Of a DNA stretch of 64,000 nucleotides, positions 11,632-22,800 are shown piece by piece (the first letter of the stretch is position 1; every line of letters begins with the position of its first letter). The notes below the pieces were generated by a model that had not been told where the DNA came from, searched no databases, and saw only the letters and a list, made by a program, of their open reading frames with translations. The stretch covers positions 1,240,001-1,304,000 of the forward strand of contig OZ037888.1 of the NCBI GenBank assembly GCA_964035575.1. Direction: 5' to 3'. Position numbers and translations under genes: made by a program. The stretch comes from Rhynchopus sp. YZ270_cl-10. Its lineage: Eukaryota > Euglenozoa > Diplonemea > Diplonemida > Diplonemidae.

Positions 11632-11756
11632 TGAACAAGCCTATACTATACCCAAAAGTGGCTAGGCAAGGCCGTGTTTGACCAAAAAAAAAAATTTTTT
11701 TTTTTCAAAAAAATCGAGTTTTCGTCACCTGTGCACGGTGGCCCATTCCTACCCTT

Positions 11757-11885
11757 AGGGTAGGGTCCGCGGGGGGTACCCAAGGGGGTACCCCCCAGAC
11801 TACCCCATGGGGTACCCCATGGGGTACCCCCCAAATCTGAGGGGTACCCCATGGGGTACCCCCCGGGGTACCCCGCGCGGACCCT
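11757..11885. repeat. GGTACC-rich palindromic satellite, block 1
   Basis: Repeated CCATGGGGTACCCC and related GGGGTACCCC units with GGTCCGCG at the edges. Each unit is itself palindromic, so the block can form many alternative hairpins. Confidence 0.75.
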
Positions 11886-11897
11886 GACTGGCACTGG

Positions 11898-12247
11898 GGG
11901 TACACAGGTACACAGGTACACAGGTACATAGGTACACAGGTACACAGGTACACAGGTACACAGGTACACAGGTACACAGGTACACAGGTACACAGGTACA
12001 CAGGTACACAGGTACACAGGTACACAGGTACACAGGTACACAGGTACACAGGTACACAGGTACACAGGTACACAGGTACACAGGTACACAGGTACACAGG
12101 TACACAGGTACACAGGTACACAGGTACACAGGTACACAGGTACACAGGTACACAGGTACACAGGTACACAGGTACACAGGTACACAGGTACACAGGTACA
12201 CAGGTACACAGGTACACAGGTACACAGGTACACAGGTACACAGGTAC
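11898..12247. repeat. 8-bp minisatellite (GGTACACA), about 43 units
   Basis: Nearly perfect head-to-tail GGTACACA units with one variant near 11921-11928 (GGTACATA). It gives long false open frames (repeating VPVYLCTC) on the minus strand. The unit shares GGTAC with the neighbouring satellite. Confidence 0.9.
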
Positions 12248-13231
12248 AGCCAGAGTGCCAGAGTGCCAGAGTCAAGGGTCCGCGCGGGGTCCGCCCCCCG
12301 ATGACATAACGAAGTATCGCTTGAAAATACCGTTCAATATATGTTGCTTGGTGTGCATGAAGAAGGACACACAAGGTATATCAAACGATAAATCAATCAG
12401 ATAAACGTTACATCATCGGAAAATTGTTGGCACCGCCCCCCTGTCTTCGTATTTATTACGTCGACAGGCCAAACAGCGTTGGGCTCAGAAGAAGCAGTGC
12501 AAGACAGTCACTGGGGATCAACATGAGAACCAACTCCCAACAACACAGGCTACCGAAGTAGCAGGTGGGGTGTTGCGGGTGTTTGGGGTGAGAAAATCGA
12601 TTTTGGTAAGTTGCAGCAGAACATTCTTAAGTTCGCACTAGTCGAGAGAGGCTTACCCGCTGCAGTGAAGCAGTGCACCCATTTAAGGGTGGAGAAGCGT
12701 GACACGCACATACAAGTATGTACGTTACTTCAACAAAGGCTGAATTCTGGTAATTCTAAGGGATGTGAATTCAGCCACCACGCAGGTAGTGTTTTAAGGT
12801 TCCTCGCGTTGTGCTGCACAGCGGACTCATGACACAAAGGAGTTGCCCCCGCTCTCTTTCGCGCAAACTTAAGAAAATTCTGAAGTAACTACAACCTGGC
12901 GTGCGGGTACAGATGCATTGCTTTGTTCTTTCCTCAAAGTCATATCTGATCTCTCGGGTCTGTACTAAAGTCAGTGTTTAGATAAGCATCCACTTGACTC
13001 GTTCTAACAACCGTTGAAATCTAGAACAAAACAATACACTGCCCCTTCTCACACCAAGCCGCCATGCTTCAAGAGCATGCCCTGGGCAAAAATTACTGTG
13101 ACAAAAATTGGTTTTCTGGGGGAACGCGATATTTTCTTGTGCCTACTGTAGTCCTCCGCAAGAGCAGAGGACAGACTTTCCGGATCCCGAAGTCGAATTT
13201 TTTGCACTAGCTATGCTCCCTGGGTTAATGG

Positions 13232-13545
13232 CTATAGCAGTGACTGACTAAGAGTTTCATAATAATTGGGGCGGTCTATGGGGTGGGTTAATGGAAAAAT
13301 TGGTTTAAAAACCCAACTTTTGCGGTCCCCGCCCGGTTTGCAATAATTGCACCAGCTCTTCCATCGGCACTGTTTCGCTGTCACGATGAAGGGTCGTCGG
13401 TTCGGGTACCTGTTGAGAGAAATTGAGTGCAAAAGTAGAGACTACAACAAAAAAAATCAAACAAACAAACAAGAAGCCGCTCCGTACCTCTTCCATGCAA
13501 AAAAGAAAGTAAAAGACTGCCCTTCTTCAGTCCGGAAGTAGCACC
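13232..13545 (-). pseudogene. Possible remnant exons inside the hAT-like element
   Basis: On the minus strand a donor-like GTACGG after ATGGAAGAG (near 13490) and a pyrimidine tract ending in CAACAG (near 13411) could join two short open stretches; the second contains a CRWKSWCNYC cluster. No family match. It may be a decayed gene carried by the element or chance. Confidence 0.2.
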
Positions 13546-13920
13546 TCATCCGGTTCCCTGACGTAAAAGAGTTGTAGAGGTTACGAGATGCCATGATAAA
13601 AAAGTAAAAGTGACAATTTTGACAATAAAAATATGCTTCGATTTACATCCGAGCGGGACAAAGGCGAAAAGGGGGAGCGGGGGGGTGTAAAAACCGGGGC
13701 TTAAAAACATACCTTGCAGCACTCGCTCGGCCTACTCTCCAGGTACGAGAACATCACTGCACGAACAATCCCACTGATACTGATACCTGCATTCTATTTG
13801 TTGCCACATGGTAAAAATGACCAAAACTTCGACCAATTTTTTTCTCTTCACAATTTGCTCATTGAGGCTTTGGATTTACTTTCACGAAAAATCGGCTGCG
13901 CAAAACCACGTTTTAGACCC

Positions 13921-13950
13921 CCACAGATGCTCAAAAGTGCCAATTTTTGC
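13921..13950 (-). repeat. Inverted piece of the internal repeat
   Basis: CCACAGATGCTCAAAA and CAATTTTTGC are the reverse complement, with a few changes, of part of the 11505-11631 repeat. Confidence 0.55.
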
Positions 13951-14045
13951 TTTTAATGGCCTCAAATCGTCGAAATTAGGCCTATATAGGGCAAAAAAAA
14001 TTTTTTGAGAGTCCCTTTCCCTGGGAGGCAATAGCCACCGGGTGT

Positions 14046-14292
14046 GCAGGGGGTACCCCGGGGGGTACCCCCCAGGGTCCGCGGGGGTACCCCATGGGGT
14101 ACCCCCGCGGACCCTGAGGGGTACCCCCGCGGACCCTGGGGGGTACCCCTCGGGGTACCCCAAACCCCCCAAAGGGTACCCCGCGCGGACCCTACCCAAC
14201 CCTGTGGGGTACCCCCTGGGGTAGCCCACGCGAGGGGGTACCCCCCGCGGACCCTACCCTGTGTGGTACCCTACCCCCGGGGGTACCCCCAA
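14046..14292. repeat. GGTACC-rich palindromic satellite, block 2
   Basis: GGGGTACCCC units interleaved with GCGGACCCT / AGGGTCCGC. Same family as 11757-11885, about 2.3 kb away inside the same element. Confidence 0.75.
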
Positions 14293-14503
14293 AAGGGTCT
14301 GCTGGGCCACCGTGTGGGTGGTCGTAGGATCGAAATTTGCGAAAAATTTTCACTTTTTTTTTTTGACCCAAAAAATTTTTTTTCGACAAGGCAACGGGAA
14401 AAATGACTAAGGGGAAAAGGGAAAAAAGGGAAAAACGGGAATTTGGAGGATCCCCTATTTTGAGGATCATTTTTCACAGTCACATTTTACCTTAGCAAAA
14501 TCT

Positions 14504-14631
14504 GAAAAAAAAATTTTTTTTTTCGAAAAATTTTTGGCCCCCTGGGGTGGGTCTGGGGGCACCGAAAAATGCAAAAAAATGCAAAAATCGGGTGTTTTGA
14601 GCATCTGTGGTTACACCATATACACGCCTGT
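14504..14631 (+). repeat. Internal direct repeat of the hAT-like element, copy b
   Basis: Matches 11505-11631 with small differences in A/T run length and in the final bases. Confidence 0.7.
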
Positions 14632-14779
14632 AACCCCACATAGGCCCATTACCATGGTTTCGTTAGCCCTTGTGGCATGCGCTCCTGCAGTTTCCTGCTC
14701 ATCGGCGGCTTCTAGTCCGTGTGGACTTGGGCCACTACCAGCTTCCGGAGGAGCGACGCTCACGTGCGACCGTCGGACC

Positions 14780-15390
14780 GGTCACTGCTCTGGTTGCCAT
14801 GTGCTCTGGCCAATTCTTGACGAGGATGGGGGTGCAGACCGCCAAGTCCGGACGGTCGGAGGGAACCTTCCCCACCGCACGTCAGTTCTCCTAAGCTCCT
14901 TGTGACTTGACTCGTGCCGGTGCTGGTGTCTACAAGCTTCAACCTCTTCTTGTGATCCACCGAGCACGCAGCCAACAGTGCGCCAAACCCTCAAGATCCT
15001 GTAGCACCGAGGGTGTGTGATCCCAAGCGTCTGCGTCAGGCCGTCTGCCATCAAGCGGAGGGTGCTCCAATACTCCTCAGACACGAAGGAGCAATCACAG
15101 CGATCACGAACCACGCGATTGAGGTAGTTTCACAGCTGGTCAGCGGGGGAAGCATACGAGGCTTCACAAAGCAACACCGCTTCCGGAGATGACCGGCTCC
15201 CCTCTTCCTCAACATGCACCAGAGCCCTATTTTTCACAAGCGGTCCCGAAACCTTAAAGTTTTCGCAAACTCTGGAGTCATCCGATGACGCAAGGCAAGT
15301 CACTCTCCCAAAGCGATGGCATTGGATGGCAGTATCCGAAGTCAGACCTCCGGGAAATATTGAATCCTTAATGGACGACTTCAATGTGAT
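14780..15390 (-). other. Possible decayed coding stretch, minus strand
   Basis: Two consecutive open minus-strand stretches (about 84 and 110 codons) of normal amino-acid make-up, at a higher GC than the rest of the element. They could be remains of a transposase or a captured gene. No motif recognised, so I give no function. Confidence 0.2.
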
Positions 15391-16390
15391 CGCTGCCTTC
15401 TCCCTCTACGCCCCACCCTTCAAGAACACGGAGACTCGCAAGCTGCAAGTAATTTGAGTTTGTTTCTGCGAGCCGAAACCGTTCATCTTCGGAGATATGT
15501 ACAGTGTGCGCACTACTTCCCGCAGGAGGAACGGGCCCATTTTGGGCTCCGACCTCAGAGGCCGTTTTCGAAGACAGCTACAGTGGGATATTTCGGTTCC
15601 TCAATTTTTTATAAAAAAGCGAAAATCTGCCAATGTGCTTGAAAAATGCTGCATTTTTGGTAGAATTTTTTAAAAATTGCTATACTCCCCTATGACTGGA
15701 CCCAACTCCCCTCACTCTTTTTTTGGTCAAAAACACCCCAATTTTTTTCACCTTTTTTTCCATTTTTTCCGTTTTTGACCTTTTTAGACACCCTCCGCAG
15801 GCGAAAAATTTTGAGGGTACGGTGTAGAAATCTAGCTTTTTACACCACAGAGCCACTCAACGAACCCTAAATGGCGCCGCAGGCAAAAAGTGTCACTTGT
15901 CGTTCCCTCACCCCCCTTCTTGTAGTTGTTTGATGCGTTGACGCTTCCACACGAGGGGGTCTGCTTTGTTGTGTTTTTCGGAAATTAATTACTCGCTCGT
16001 AGATAGCTTCCAGCACATATATGTTTGCGTTGACGCTTCCACACACACTAAAAATTACCTGTTGGTTGGTGGTGTTGCGGAGCACGGTTGGGTGAGTGAA
16101 CGACGTGACACTTTCCGCTCACAAAGTAGTGTGCGTAAAGAAAAAATCAAGGAACAGCCATTTCACAAGGCACTCCCGTGGTTCAACCACGGTTCTACCA
16201 GGCGGGAAAAAAATGCGGGGAAAAAAATCGAGTCCGCCCTAATCTGGGGATGACATTTACAGAAAGGCCTGGTGAAAAGTGTCGGTTTTTTTTTTCCCTC
16301 CAGATTTCTCTGTTTTTTTTTTTTTTTTGAAAACCAGTTTTTGGAAAAACTGGTTTTCAAAACCAGTTTTTTTAACACCCTAATACCCTG

Positions 16391-16398
16391 GTTCCTTC
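16391..16398. repeat. Target-site duplication, right (GTTCCTTC)
   Basis: Partner of 11080-11087, directly after the right terminal repeat. Confidence 0.75.
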
Positions 16399-16703
16399 CC
16401 TGCCCCAACCTCACACATGCATTTCCCGTTAACCTATGATGAGAAACACATGAATTCAATCTGAGATCTCGTTCGTCTGACGCAGAGCATCTTTTTTTGC
16501 ACTGCACGATGAGAGGATTCTATGTCTGAGGGCCAACGATGCAAGGGAAGGTGCTGAACGGTCTCTGTGACATACACTTTGACCTGCACGACAACCACAC
16601 CCCACACTGCCCCATACACCACCAAACAAGGACAGGGAGGACATTCGTACCGTCCTAGCCCCTTGCAGCTCTTCCCGTGTTGCTTCGACGACAGACACAC
16701 AAA
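16399..16703. other. Intergenic, upstream of the PAAT-like gene
   Basis: Mixed composition and no gene seen. The open minus-strand frame across this stretch runs into the first exon and is treated as a shadow. Confidence 0.4.
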
Positions 16704-18585
16704 ATGAACGACCTCCGCCTGGAAGCCACCTGGGGGTGCAGCAGCAGCAGCGAGACCCCTGAGAGCACAGACCTTCCTGCCTCCTGCGTGGTATGTCTCA
16801 CCTACCGTACCTTCTAGCTGATACAACACAACAGACACAATCATGAATAATCACTGACCTCTTTACTCCACTTTCCCATCATTTAAGATGTTGTATGCAT
16901 CGGAGACATATTCATTTCAACTTTGCACACCATCACCCTTCCCCACAGACTTACATCGTATCGACAAAGGAGGAAGCAGCATCGTTGTCCCCTGCCGCAG
17001 GTCTTCCGGAATGGGTAAGCAGCAGTGCAGTGGTGCTGCACAAGCCTGCCTCGGGGAAGCGCTGCGAACTACGCGTGCATTACGCCGGTGTGCACGAGGT
17101 GCGTGCTGTCGAGGTTGTGTCCACGGCACGTATAGCAGAGCTATACGGGAGCGCCGAGGAGGCAGGCGATGTGTACTGGCAGAGCTGCCGCAGCAAGGCT
17201 GCGCTCTCCCCCGACCACCCAGGCCTCTGGCACTGCCCTGCCCTGCTCTCAGGCGACACCACCACGCCCACACCACGCCGTGCCACCGGTGCACCCCTCC
17301 TCATCAAGCTCTTCTCGCTCTCCCCCCCAGCCACCCAGCTCCGCCTCCACGGCATACGTATCCACATCGCAGCAAAGGGTGCACAAACGGCACCAACACC
17401 TCCACCACCAAGCGTGTCAACAGAGGATATGATGGCCTTGGCAGCAAGGTTTTTGGGTGGCGCGATGTCCGTCGGCGGAGGAGGAGGAGGAGGAGGAGGG
17501 CGGGCAGGGGGAGGGGCAGGGGGGCCGCCTATGGGAATGATGCCAGCAGCGATGATGCCAGGGTTAGGTGCCCCAAAGGAAGCTGCGCCAGCAGTGTCAG
17601 GAGGAGGAGGAGGAGGAGGGGGTGTGGGGATGCCCCCTATGGGGTTGGTGCAGCAGTATGTGGACGGCATCAAGCAGCAGTATGACGCGCGGTTGGCTGC
17701 AATGGAGGCGAGGGTGCAGGCAGTGGAGGGGGGCGTGCTGCCTCAGGTGCAGGCGTTGGTGCGGCAGGTGCAGGAGCTGCGTGCGGATGTGGACGTGCTG
17801 AAGGGGGAGCGTGATGTGCGGGAGGCATCTAAGGCTGCAAAAGCACAGTCGTCTCCCGCACTGCGGACACCGTCGCCCGCAGCTACAGCGTCGTCGGCAA
17901 CACTGATGCAGGCGCGTGATGAGAGGAAGCGCCAGCGGATGTCACTCAACTTGCAGAACCGAGATGACATCCCTGCAGATGTATCCGCACGGCGACGTGC
18001 CAGCTCTGTGCCGCCCGTGCCAGGGGGTGGTCCAAGCGCGCTGTACGCAGCGAAACATTTCTTTGGCTTCTCAAACAACAAAGAATTCAAAGTCTGGCTC
18101 GAAGGTGCAGCGCAGGAGCAGACCCCACCCTCATCTGCACAGACGTCGCCGATGACCCCGGAGATCCATGGTGGTATGAGGAGGGTTGTGGGGTTGACAC
18201 ATGGCTTTAAAATGAAATGCATTTTTCAAAACACAGGCAAATGGGATGCCCCAGAGCGACAAACCCCAGAAGCACGAAGCACGTATGTCAAAAATAGCTT
18301 TTCCCATTGCTTTACAACGACGCGTCAGTACCTCCGCAACCTATCTTGTTACCAAACCCCGTACGAAGGCAGTGCACCAATGCTCACTCCACCAGGCGTG
18401 AGACTGCAAAGTGGCTGCAACCATGCATTGTCAACACTCAACACTCAACACAATAAGGGCCATATTCTGCGCAAGAATTACCTTCACTAGTCATCACAAC
18501 ACAACACAACAGACGTCGCCATAGTAGAGACCAAATGCCATGCCAGCGGCGACAATCTAGCGAACGCAACATCTCCGCACTTTGA
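16704..18585 (+). CDS. PAAT-like protein, four exons proposed
   Basis: Exons 16704-16790, 16949-18173, 18237-18282 and 18513-18585 join in frame to 476 residues. The donors are GTATGT, GTATGA and GTATGT. The first junction is well supported: exon 1 (MNDLRLEATWGC...) and exon 2 meet in phase 0 after a CCCCACAG acceptor. The N-terminal beta domain (AVVLHKPASGKRCELRVHY, then VEVVSTARIAELYG) resembles PAAT/C10orf88, a protein that binds mitochondrial ABC transporters in animals. This assignment is from memory of the family pattern and is tentative. It is followed by Gly runs (17471-17525 and 17602-17622), a Met/Pro region, a helical segment (MEARVQAVEGGVLPQVQALV) likely to form a coiled coil, and a Ser/Pro/Arg tail. 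The 3' end is uncertain: without the last intron the frame stops at 18490. Confidence 0.55.
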
Positions 18586-19227
18586 TGCGCTAACTGTTTT
18601 GTGCGAACACTCCGGGGGGTGGTTCTATAACCGGTGTCAAGTGCCTGCGTCCCAGAGGCGTTTGCATCAAGTTCACATTGTGGTGTATTTTTGCTGAGAT
18701 GAAATGGCAAAGGCCTTTCTAACCATCACCCTCAGGCATCGATAACACTTTGTGGAAGAGATGTGTGCGTTTATTTTTCACCTTTTCTCATATATTCTAC
18801 TCTCATTGTCTCTGGCCTCAGAGCTTCTGTTGTTATTGAATACCAGTTTTTTTTGTAATTTTCTTTTATAGATCTCTTACGGGGGGAAGAGCGCAAAACT
18901 GTGCAAAAAAGCAAAAAATAAAATGCAAAATACAAACAAAAATGAACCAAATTGTGTTGATAGAAAAAGAGAAAAAAAAGAGTGAAAAATAATAATTCTG
19001 GTACCAACGACAACAGCGGCTGCTCTGTCTCTCTTACTTTATCACCGATAGAGAGAGGTGTTCGTTTCTCCTCGTTTCTCCCGCACTGACGGAAGTTAGA
19101 GAAATGCTGCTCTGTCCTTTCTCGAGCATGCACAGCTGTCATTGCACCCCCACCCAACCTTGCAACCATTTCCACAACAACAGTTCTCTTCATAACACAA
19201 CACAAACAACACAACAACAAAACACCG
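18586..19227. other. Spacer upstream of lipoxygenase-like copy 1
   Basis: No gene seen. Its left part lacks the 450-bp block found ahead of the other copies; only the last 170 bases or so, from CCCGCACTGACGGAAGTTAG on, resemble the leaders of copies 2 and 4. An AG at 19182-19183 after an AC-rich tract is a possible leader acceptor. Confidence 0.45.
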
Positions 19228-21813
19228 ATGAGACAGTTTCTTCTGCTGTGCAGTGCTCTGGGTGTAGCGTCACAGGAATGTGCCATCGGTGACCTGCTTG
19301 GCGACTACAAAGTCAGCACCTCGACAGAGCTGATCAACAACAGAACAACTGACCTGGGGTCGCGTGTCATGCTGGACGGGTTCTACGCCCAGATGGACGC
19401 CTCTGGGCAGGTGTCGGCAGCGCTGTTGAACGAGGCTGGGCAGACGGGTCTGATGCAGTCCTCCCTGAACACCTTTGGGAAGACCTACGCTGAGGGTGCC
19501 TTTGCGTCTGCACAGTTCAGGCCTGTTCTCGAGGGGACGTCCTACGCAGTGGCGGATGTGCTGTACAGCAGAATCGAGGCCGCCTTTGGCACCTACTGGA
19601 ACTTCAGAAAGATGTGGCCCTTCCCTGAGGTGACGCCTGCACAGGTCACGATGCTGAAGGCTGCTGGCATCCCAATTGACTTTGCGGTGGACGGGAACGG
19701 CGTGCCGAACAAGTACGGCTACGCGTTTGAGCTGATGAACTCCTGCATGGAGCCTGGCACCAACGCAGGGCAGCTGGACGACTCGATCAGCACACTCGAC
19801 GGGCTTGCACCGGGCTACCGCTTTGCAAGGAGCACCTTTGCACGCAACCTGAAGGGGTCGGACACACCGCTGTGCTGGGTGACACAGCCTGCACTCGAGG
19901 ACTCGGCTGTCTTTGGCTACACCTCGTCGTACGGTGTGCAGCAGGAGAACCCTGACAAGAACATCGTCACAGAGCTGCCGAGCAAGTTTGGGAAGTCTGT
20001 GTTCGATGTCTACTTCACTGCGCTCTTCAAGCACGAGAGCACACCCGACCTGATGGAGGACCCTGCCATGGCCAACGCTGTCATGTACTCCGCACTGTCG
20101 TACACTGCTGCAGTCGTGGAGGAGGGGGACGCGACGTACTTCCACTACACCCTGCGGGAGAGTCTGTCGAGCCAGATGGACATTTACATGACTGCAGGGA
20201 AGAAGAAGCAGATTGACGAGCTTGCGGCACAGACGAGGGCCGCTCTGGAGGCTGGTGCCATCTCGCAGGAGCACTTCGATGCGACAATGACGCAGGTCAC
20301 TGCGCTGTACGAGTCGGGACCTGTGGCAGACAACACACTTGCCTACGATATTGCGGCCGTGCGCATCAACGAGCAGATGCTGATCCACTCTGTGCAGCTG
20401 CGCTCGGGCACGTGGCTTCTGCGCAGCGAGATGAGCGCAGGTGTGTGGGCGATGGTGAAGTACCACCTGCAGGCGTTCCTCTCCTACTACGCTGCTGCGG
20501 ACGGACACAACTGGGTGCACTTTGTGGGCACCGCACAGCTGTCCTACGCAGTCGCAAAGGGGTGGACCTACCCGGACAAGGCTGCGAGCGTCACAGAGAA
20601 GCTTCTTGCCATCCTCCCCGAGGCCTTCGTCTCCGCCATGCAGCTTGTCGGGCAGTCGCAGCCGGGTGCTGACCTGCTGACCCAGGTCCTGGGGGCGGCA
20701 CAGCTTACACAGACGGACACAGCAACGCTTCTCGGGTACCTCTCTGCCGCAGGTGAGCAGGCAGCAGACTGGTACATCAACCCACACACCGTCACCAAGA
20801 CACGTGAAGCGTCGAAGCTGCCAAACGCGATCCGTTTCCTGGCTGCGTTCCAGGTTGGTGGTAACTACATTGCTGAGACACCGATCTTCAGTGGCACCTA
20901 CACTGGCGGCTTCGACAGGTTCCCCCCTGCATACTTCGCGAACGGGACAGAGAACCCGAACCCACCTGCTGACTACGTCGCAAACCAGCGTGATCTGCGT
21001 ACAAACGGCGACGCTGCGATGCTCCAGAGCTTCTTCACACCGCACCAGTCCCCTCACAGCGAGTTCGTGGCATCCATTGCGAACAGGACCATCCAGCAGA
21101 CCTTCGACTCGCCCGACTTCTGGGACGTGAAGACGTGGTTGGGGGACCTTGCGAAGGAGGACGTGCCGTATGTGACTGAGTTGTACGACATGTGGGAGGT
21201 GACGGTGACAATGGTGAAGGACGTCATGAAGGCGCTTGAATCGAAGGACTGTGAGGAACACGACGGGTCAGGCATGTCGACAGAAGACGCACTGGACACG
21301 CTGAAGTCGCAGCTGAAGAAGTTGGGGATCCCTGTGGACGCGACACCGTCGAAGTTCGAGCAGGTGTTGGCGACGATGCTGTGGCAGCAGACTGTTGTGC
21401 ACTCGTTGGACCACGAGGCCGCACACGACACGCACAAGAACATGAACCAGGCGTTTGCCCGTCCCAACTGGAGCATCACCGATGCCATGAACGCTGGTGG
21501 CATGGACGACGTGGACGCAGCGCTTGCCTTCATGAACAGCAGGGCCAGCCCAGTGCGTGATGCACAGAGCCGCACCTTCCTCTCGAGTGCAGTGCCCAAC
21601 TTCGAGCCCACCTTTGCAGACTTCGACCAGGTGCTCACACGCGACCCTTATCAGTCGATCCCTGTCAACTGCAACGAGAAGGGTGCGGAGAAATTTGAGA
21701 AAGCCTTCCGCAAGTACCAGGAGGACATCATTGAGGTGTACAAGAAGGCACCCATCAGCTTCAAGCAGAAGTTCGAGTTCTTGACTGATGTCCGTCCTGC
21801 CATCAACTGGTGA
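19228..21813 (+). CDS. Secreted lipoxygenase-like protein, copy 1
   Basis: 861 residues. Start at MRQFLLLCSALGVASQ, a clear signal peptide. The C-terminal half follows the lipoxygenase order: a WAMVK element (W407, K411) like the family's W..AK; a His pair H427/H431 where the family has H-x4-H; LYDMWEVTV (W656) like the LLxWEAI helix; 69 residues later HSLDH (H725, H729), the counterpart of the second iron motif, with His at the position that is Asn in many lipoxygenases but His in some mammalian 15-lipoxygenases; and a tail EKAFRKYQEDI...FLTDVRPAINW like the family's YLSPDRIPNSVAI. In 5-lipoxygenase the Trp-to-His spacing is about 72, close to this. Oddities: the first His pair is one residue short, 298 residues separate the two His motifs (about 180 is usual), and the protein ends in Ile-Asn-Trp, not in the iron-binding terminal Ile. 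It may be active with altered metal binding, or inactive. No intron. Confidence 0.6.
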   Translation: MRQFLLLCSALGVASQECAIGDLLGDYKVSTSTELINNRTTDLGSRVMLDGFYAQMDASGQVSAALLNEAGQTGLMQSSLNTFGKTYAEGAFASAQFRPVLEGTSYAVADVLYSRIEAAFGTYWNFRKMWPFPEVTPAQVTMLKAAGIPIDFAVDGNGVPNKYGYAFELMNSCMEPGTNAGQLDDSISTLDGLAPGYRFARSTFARNLKGSDTPLCWVTQPALEDSAVFGYTSSYGVQQENPDKNIVTELPSKFGKSVFDVYFTALFKHESTPDLMEDPAMANAVMYSALSYTAAVVEEGDATYFHYTLRESLSSQMDIYMTAGKKKQIDELAAQTRAALEAGAISQEHFDATMTQVTALYESGPVADNTLAYDIAAVRINEQMLIHSVQLRSGTWLLRSEMSAGVWAMVKYHLQAFLSYYAAADGHNWVHFVGTAQLSYAVAKGWTYPDKAASVTEKLLAILPEAFVSAMQLVGQSQPGADLLTQVLGAAQLTQTDTATLLGYLSAAGEQAADWYINPHTVTKTREASKLPNAIRFLAAFQVGGNYIAETPIFSGTYTGGFDRFPPAYFANGTENPNPPADYVANQRDLRTNGDAAMLQSFFTPHQSPHSEFVASIANRTIQQTFDSPDFWDVKTWLGDLAKEDVPYVTELYDMWEVTVTMVKDVMKALESKDCEEHDGSGMSTEDALDTLKSQLKKLGIPVDATPSKFEQVLATMLWQQTVVHSLDHEAAHDTHKNMNQAFARPNWSITDAMNAGGMDDVDAALAFMNSRASPVRDAQSRTFLSSAVPNFEPTFADFDQVLTRDPYQSIPVNCNEKGAEKFEKAFRKYQEDIIEVYKKAPISFKQKFEFLTDVRPAINW

Positions 21814-22637
21814 TGCGGGTGTCAGAAGATACGTCAATATTTTAAGATTTGTGTCATTTATTGTATTCATGTGTCCACGAGGCACGCAAACATTTTTTCA
21901 TCTCCACACACAAACATTTCAAACATACGAGAACACAAATCCTTCATATACGTGTTGTCATATAAAACAAATGGTGGAAACATTCCTTTCCCTCCCCTCA
22001 CGTCCGGAGCGAGCTCAGCCCTCGTAAAAACCAAGAAAATCAAAATTCAACACAAAAGTCGTCACTTGTCTCTGTCCTGTGCGAAGCAGAGGATAAGTGG
22101 AAAGTGATGTATCTGAACAAAACTGCGAGACGCAACTACGTTTGCGACAAGAAATACATTCCATCTCCCCATGCACGTATGCATGATTTCCCCACCCTCC
22201 TCTTCCCCCTTTTACCTTTTACCTTTTCCTTTTCTTTGTGCGAACTCCCCACTCCGTAGAAATAATATGCTCGGATGTTGAAAGCATTCAAAACGCTTTC
22301 TTCCCGGCAAAGATTTTCATCCCTCCATCTGTAGATGGGCTCCCCTCTTCATCTGAGTCATTGGGTGTACGAGGTTGTGAGACGATGTGAGCCATCTTCT
22401 GTTTTAAAGCTTAGAGTACCCTTGGTATGATTCATTCATATCCTGGGTACGAAGCACCATACTCTTGTTGATTTATTTTGTCATTACTGTTCGATACGTT
22501 ATTTCTTTCGCGAAAAAAAGTTAAAATCAAGAAGCTTTCCCCACACAAAAGGAACTGACGAATAAGTGACCCAAGAGAAAGGATGGATGTATCAGTTCTG
22601 CTGGTTTTGTGTCTATCCGACAGCGATGGTCATTATT

Positions 22638-22675
22638 GAGATGACTAGGCGTGGCTTAGGTTCATCTCAATTTAA
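22638..22675 (+). repeat. Dispersed hairpin repeat, spacer type
   Basis: GAGATGACTAGGCGTGGCTT then AGGTTCATCTC; the outer GAGATGA and TCATCTC pair. The same copy is at 31738, and shortened forms are at 27235 and 36113. Confidence 0.55.
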
Positions 22676-22800
22676 TTTCTCTATTTCCAATTACTTAGTG
22701 GTTAGGCTTTGTAGTCTTTAGGTTTCCTTCAGACACCTTCATGACTTTTTGTATTTTGCACCCCCACAAACCCCCTTTTTTTCCTTGTTTATTTTATCAG

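Larger units (their letters stand above)
11088..16390. mobile_element. hAT-like DNA transposon, 5.3 kb, probably non-autonomous
   Basis: The ends are perfect 15-bp inverted repeats, CAGGGTATTAGGGTG at 11088-11102 and its reverse complement at 16376-16390. Both are followed inward by ACTGGTTTT-type sequence in inverted orientation. An exact 8-bp duplication flanks it. CAGG-type ends with 8-bp duplications are characteristic of the hAT superfamily. No intact transposase is seen. The interior is a patchwork of GGTACC-rich satellites, an 8-bp minisatellite, A/T runs, and moderately GC-rich stretches (12.4-13.6 and 14.64-15.55 kb) that could be decayed coding DNA. It sits in the spacer between the EH gene and the PAAT-like gene. 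Confidence 0.7.

Noticed and set aside
11898-12247. Possible CRISPR-like array
   Set aside because: Units are 8 bp head to tail with no spacers; this is a minisatellite in eukaryotic DNA.
11646-12374. Long minus-strand frame with repeating VPVYLCTC
   Set aside because: It is a by-product of the 8-bp minisatellite, which stays open in more than one frame.
11088-16390. A virus-like or retro-element origin for the 5.3-kb element
   Set aside because: No capsid, integrase, reverse transcriptase or polymerase motif was seen; short perfect inverted ends with an 8-bp duplication fit a plain DNA transposon.
19270-21261. 663-codon minus-strand open frame opposite each lipoxygenase-like gene
   Set aside because: Its start is inside the signal-peptide region, its make-up (Val/Leu/Arg/His-rich) is what antisense of a GC-rich third codon position gives, and it repeats only because the sense genes are near identical.
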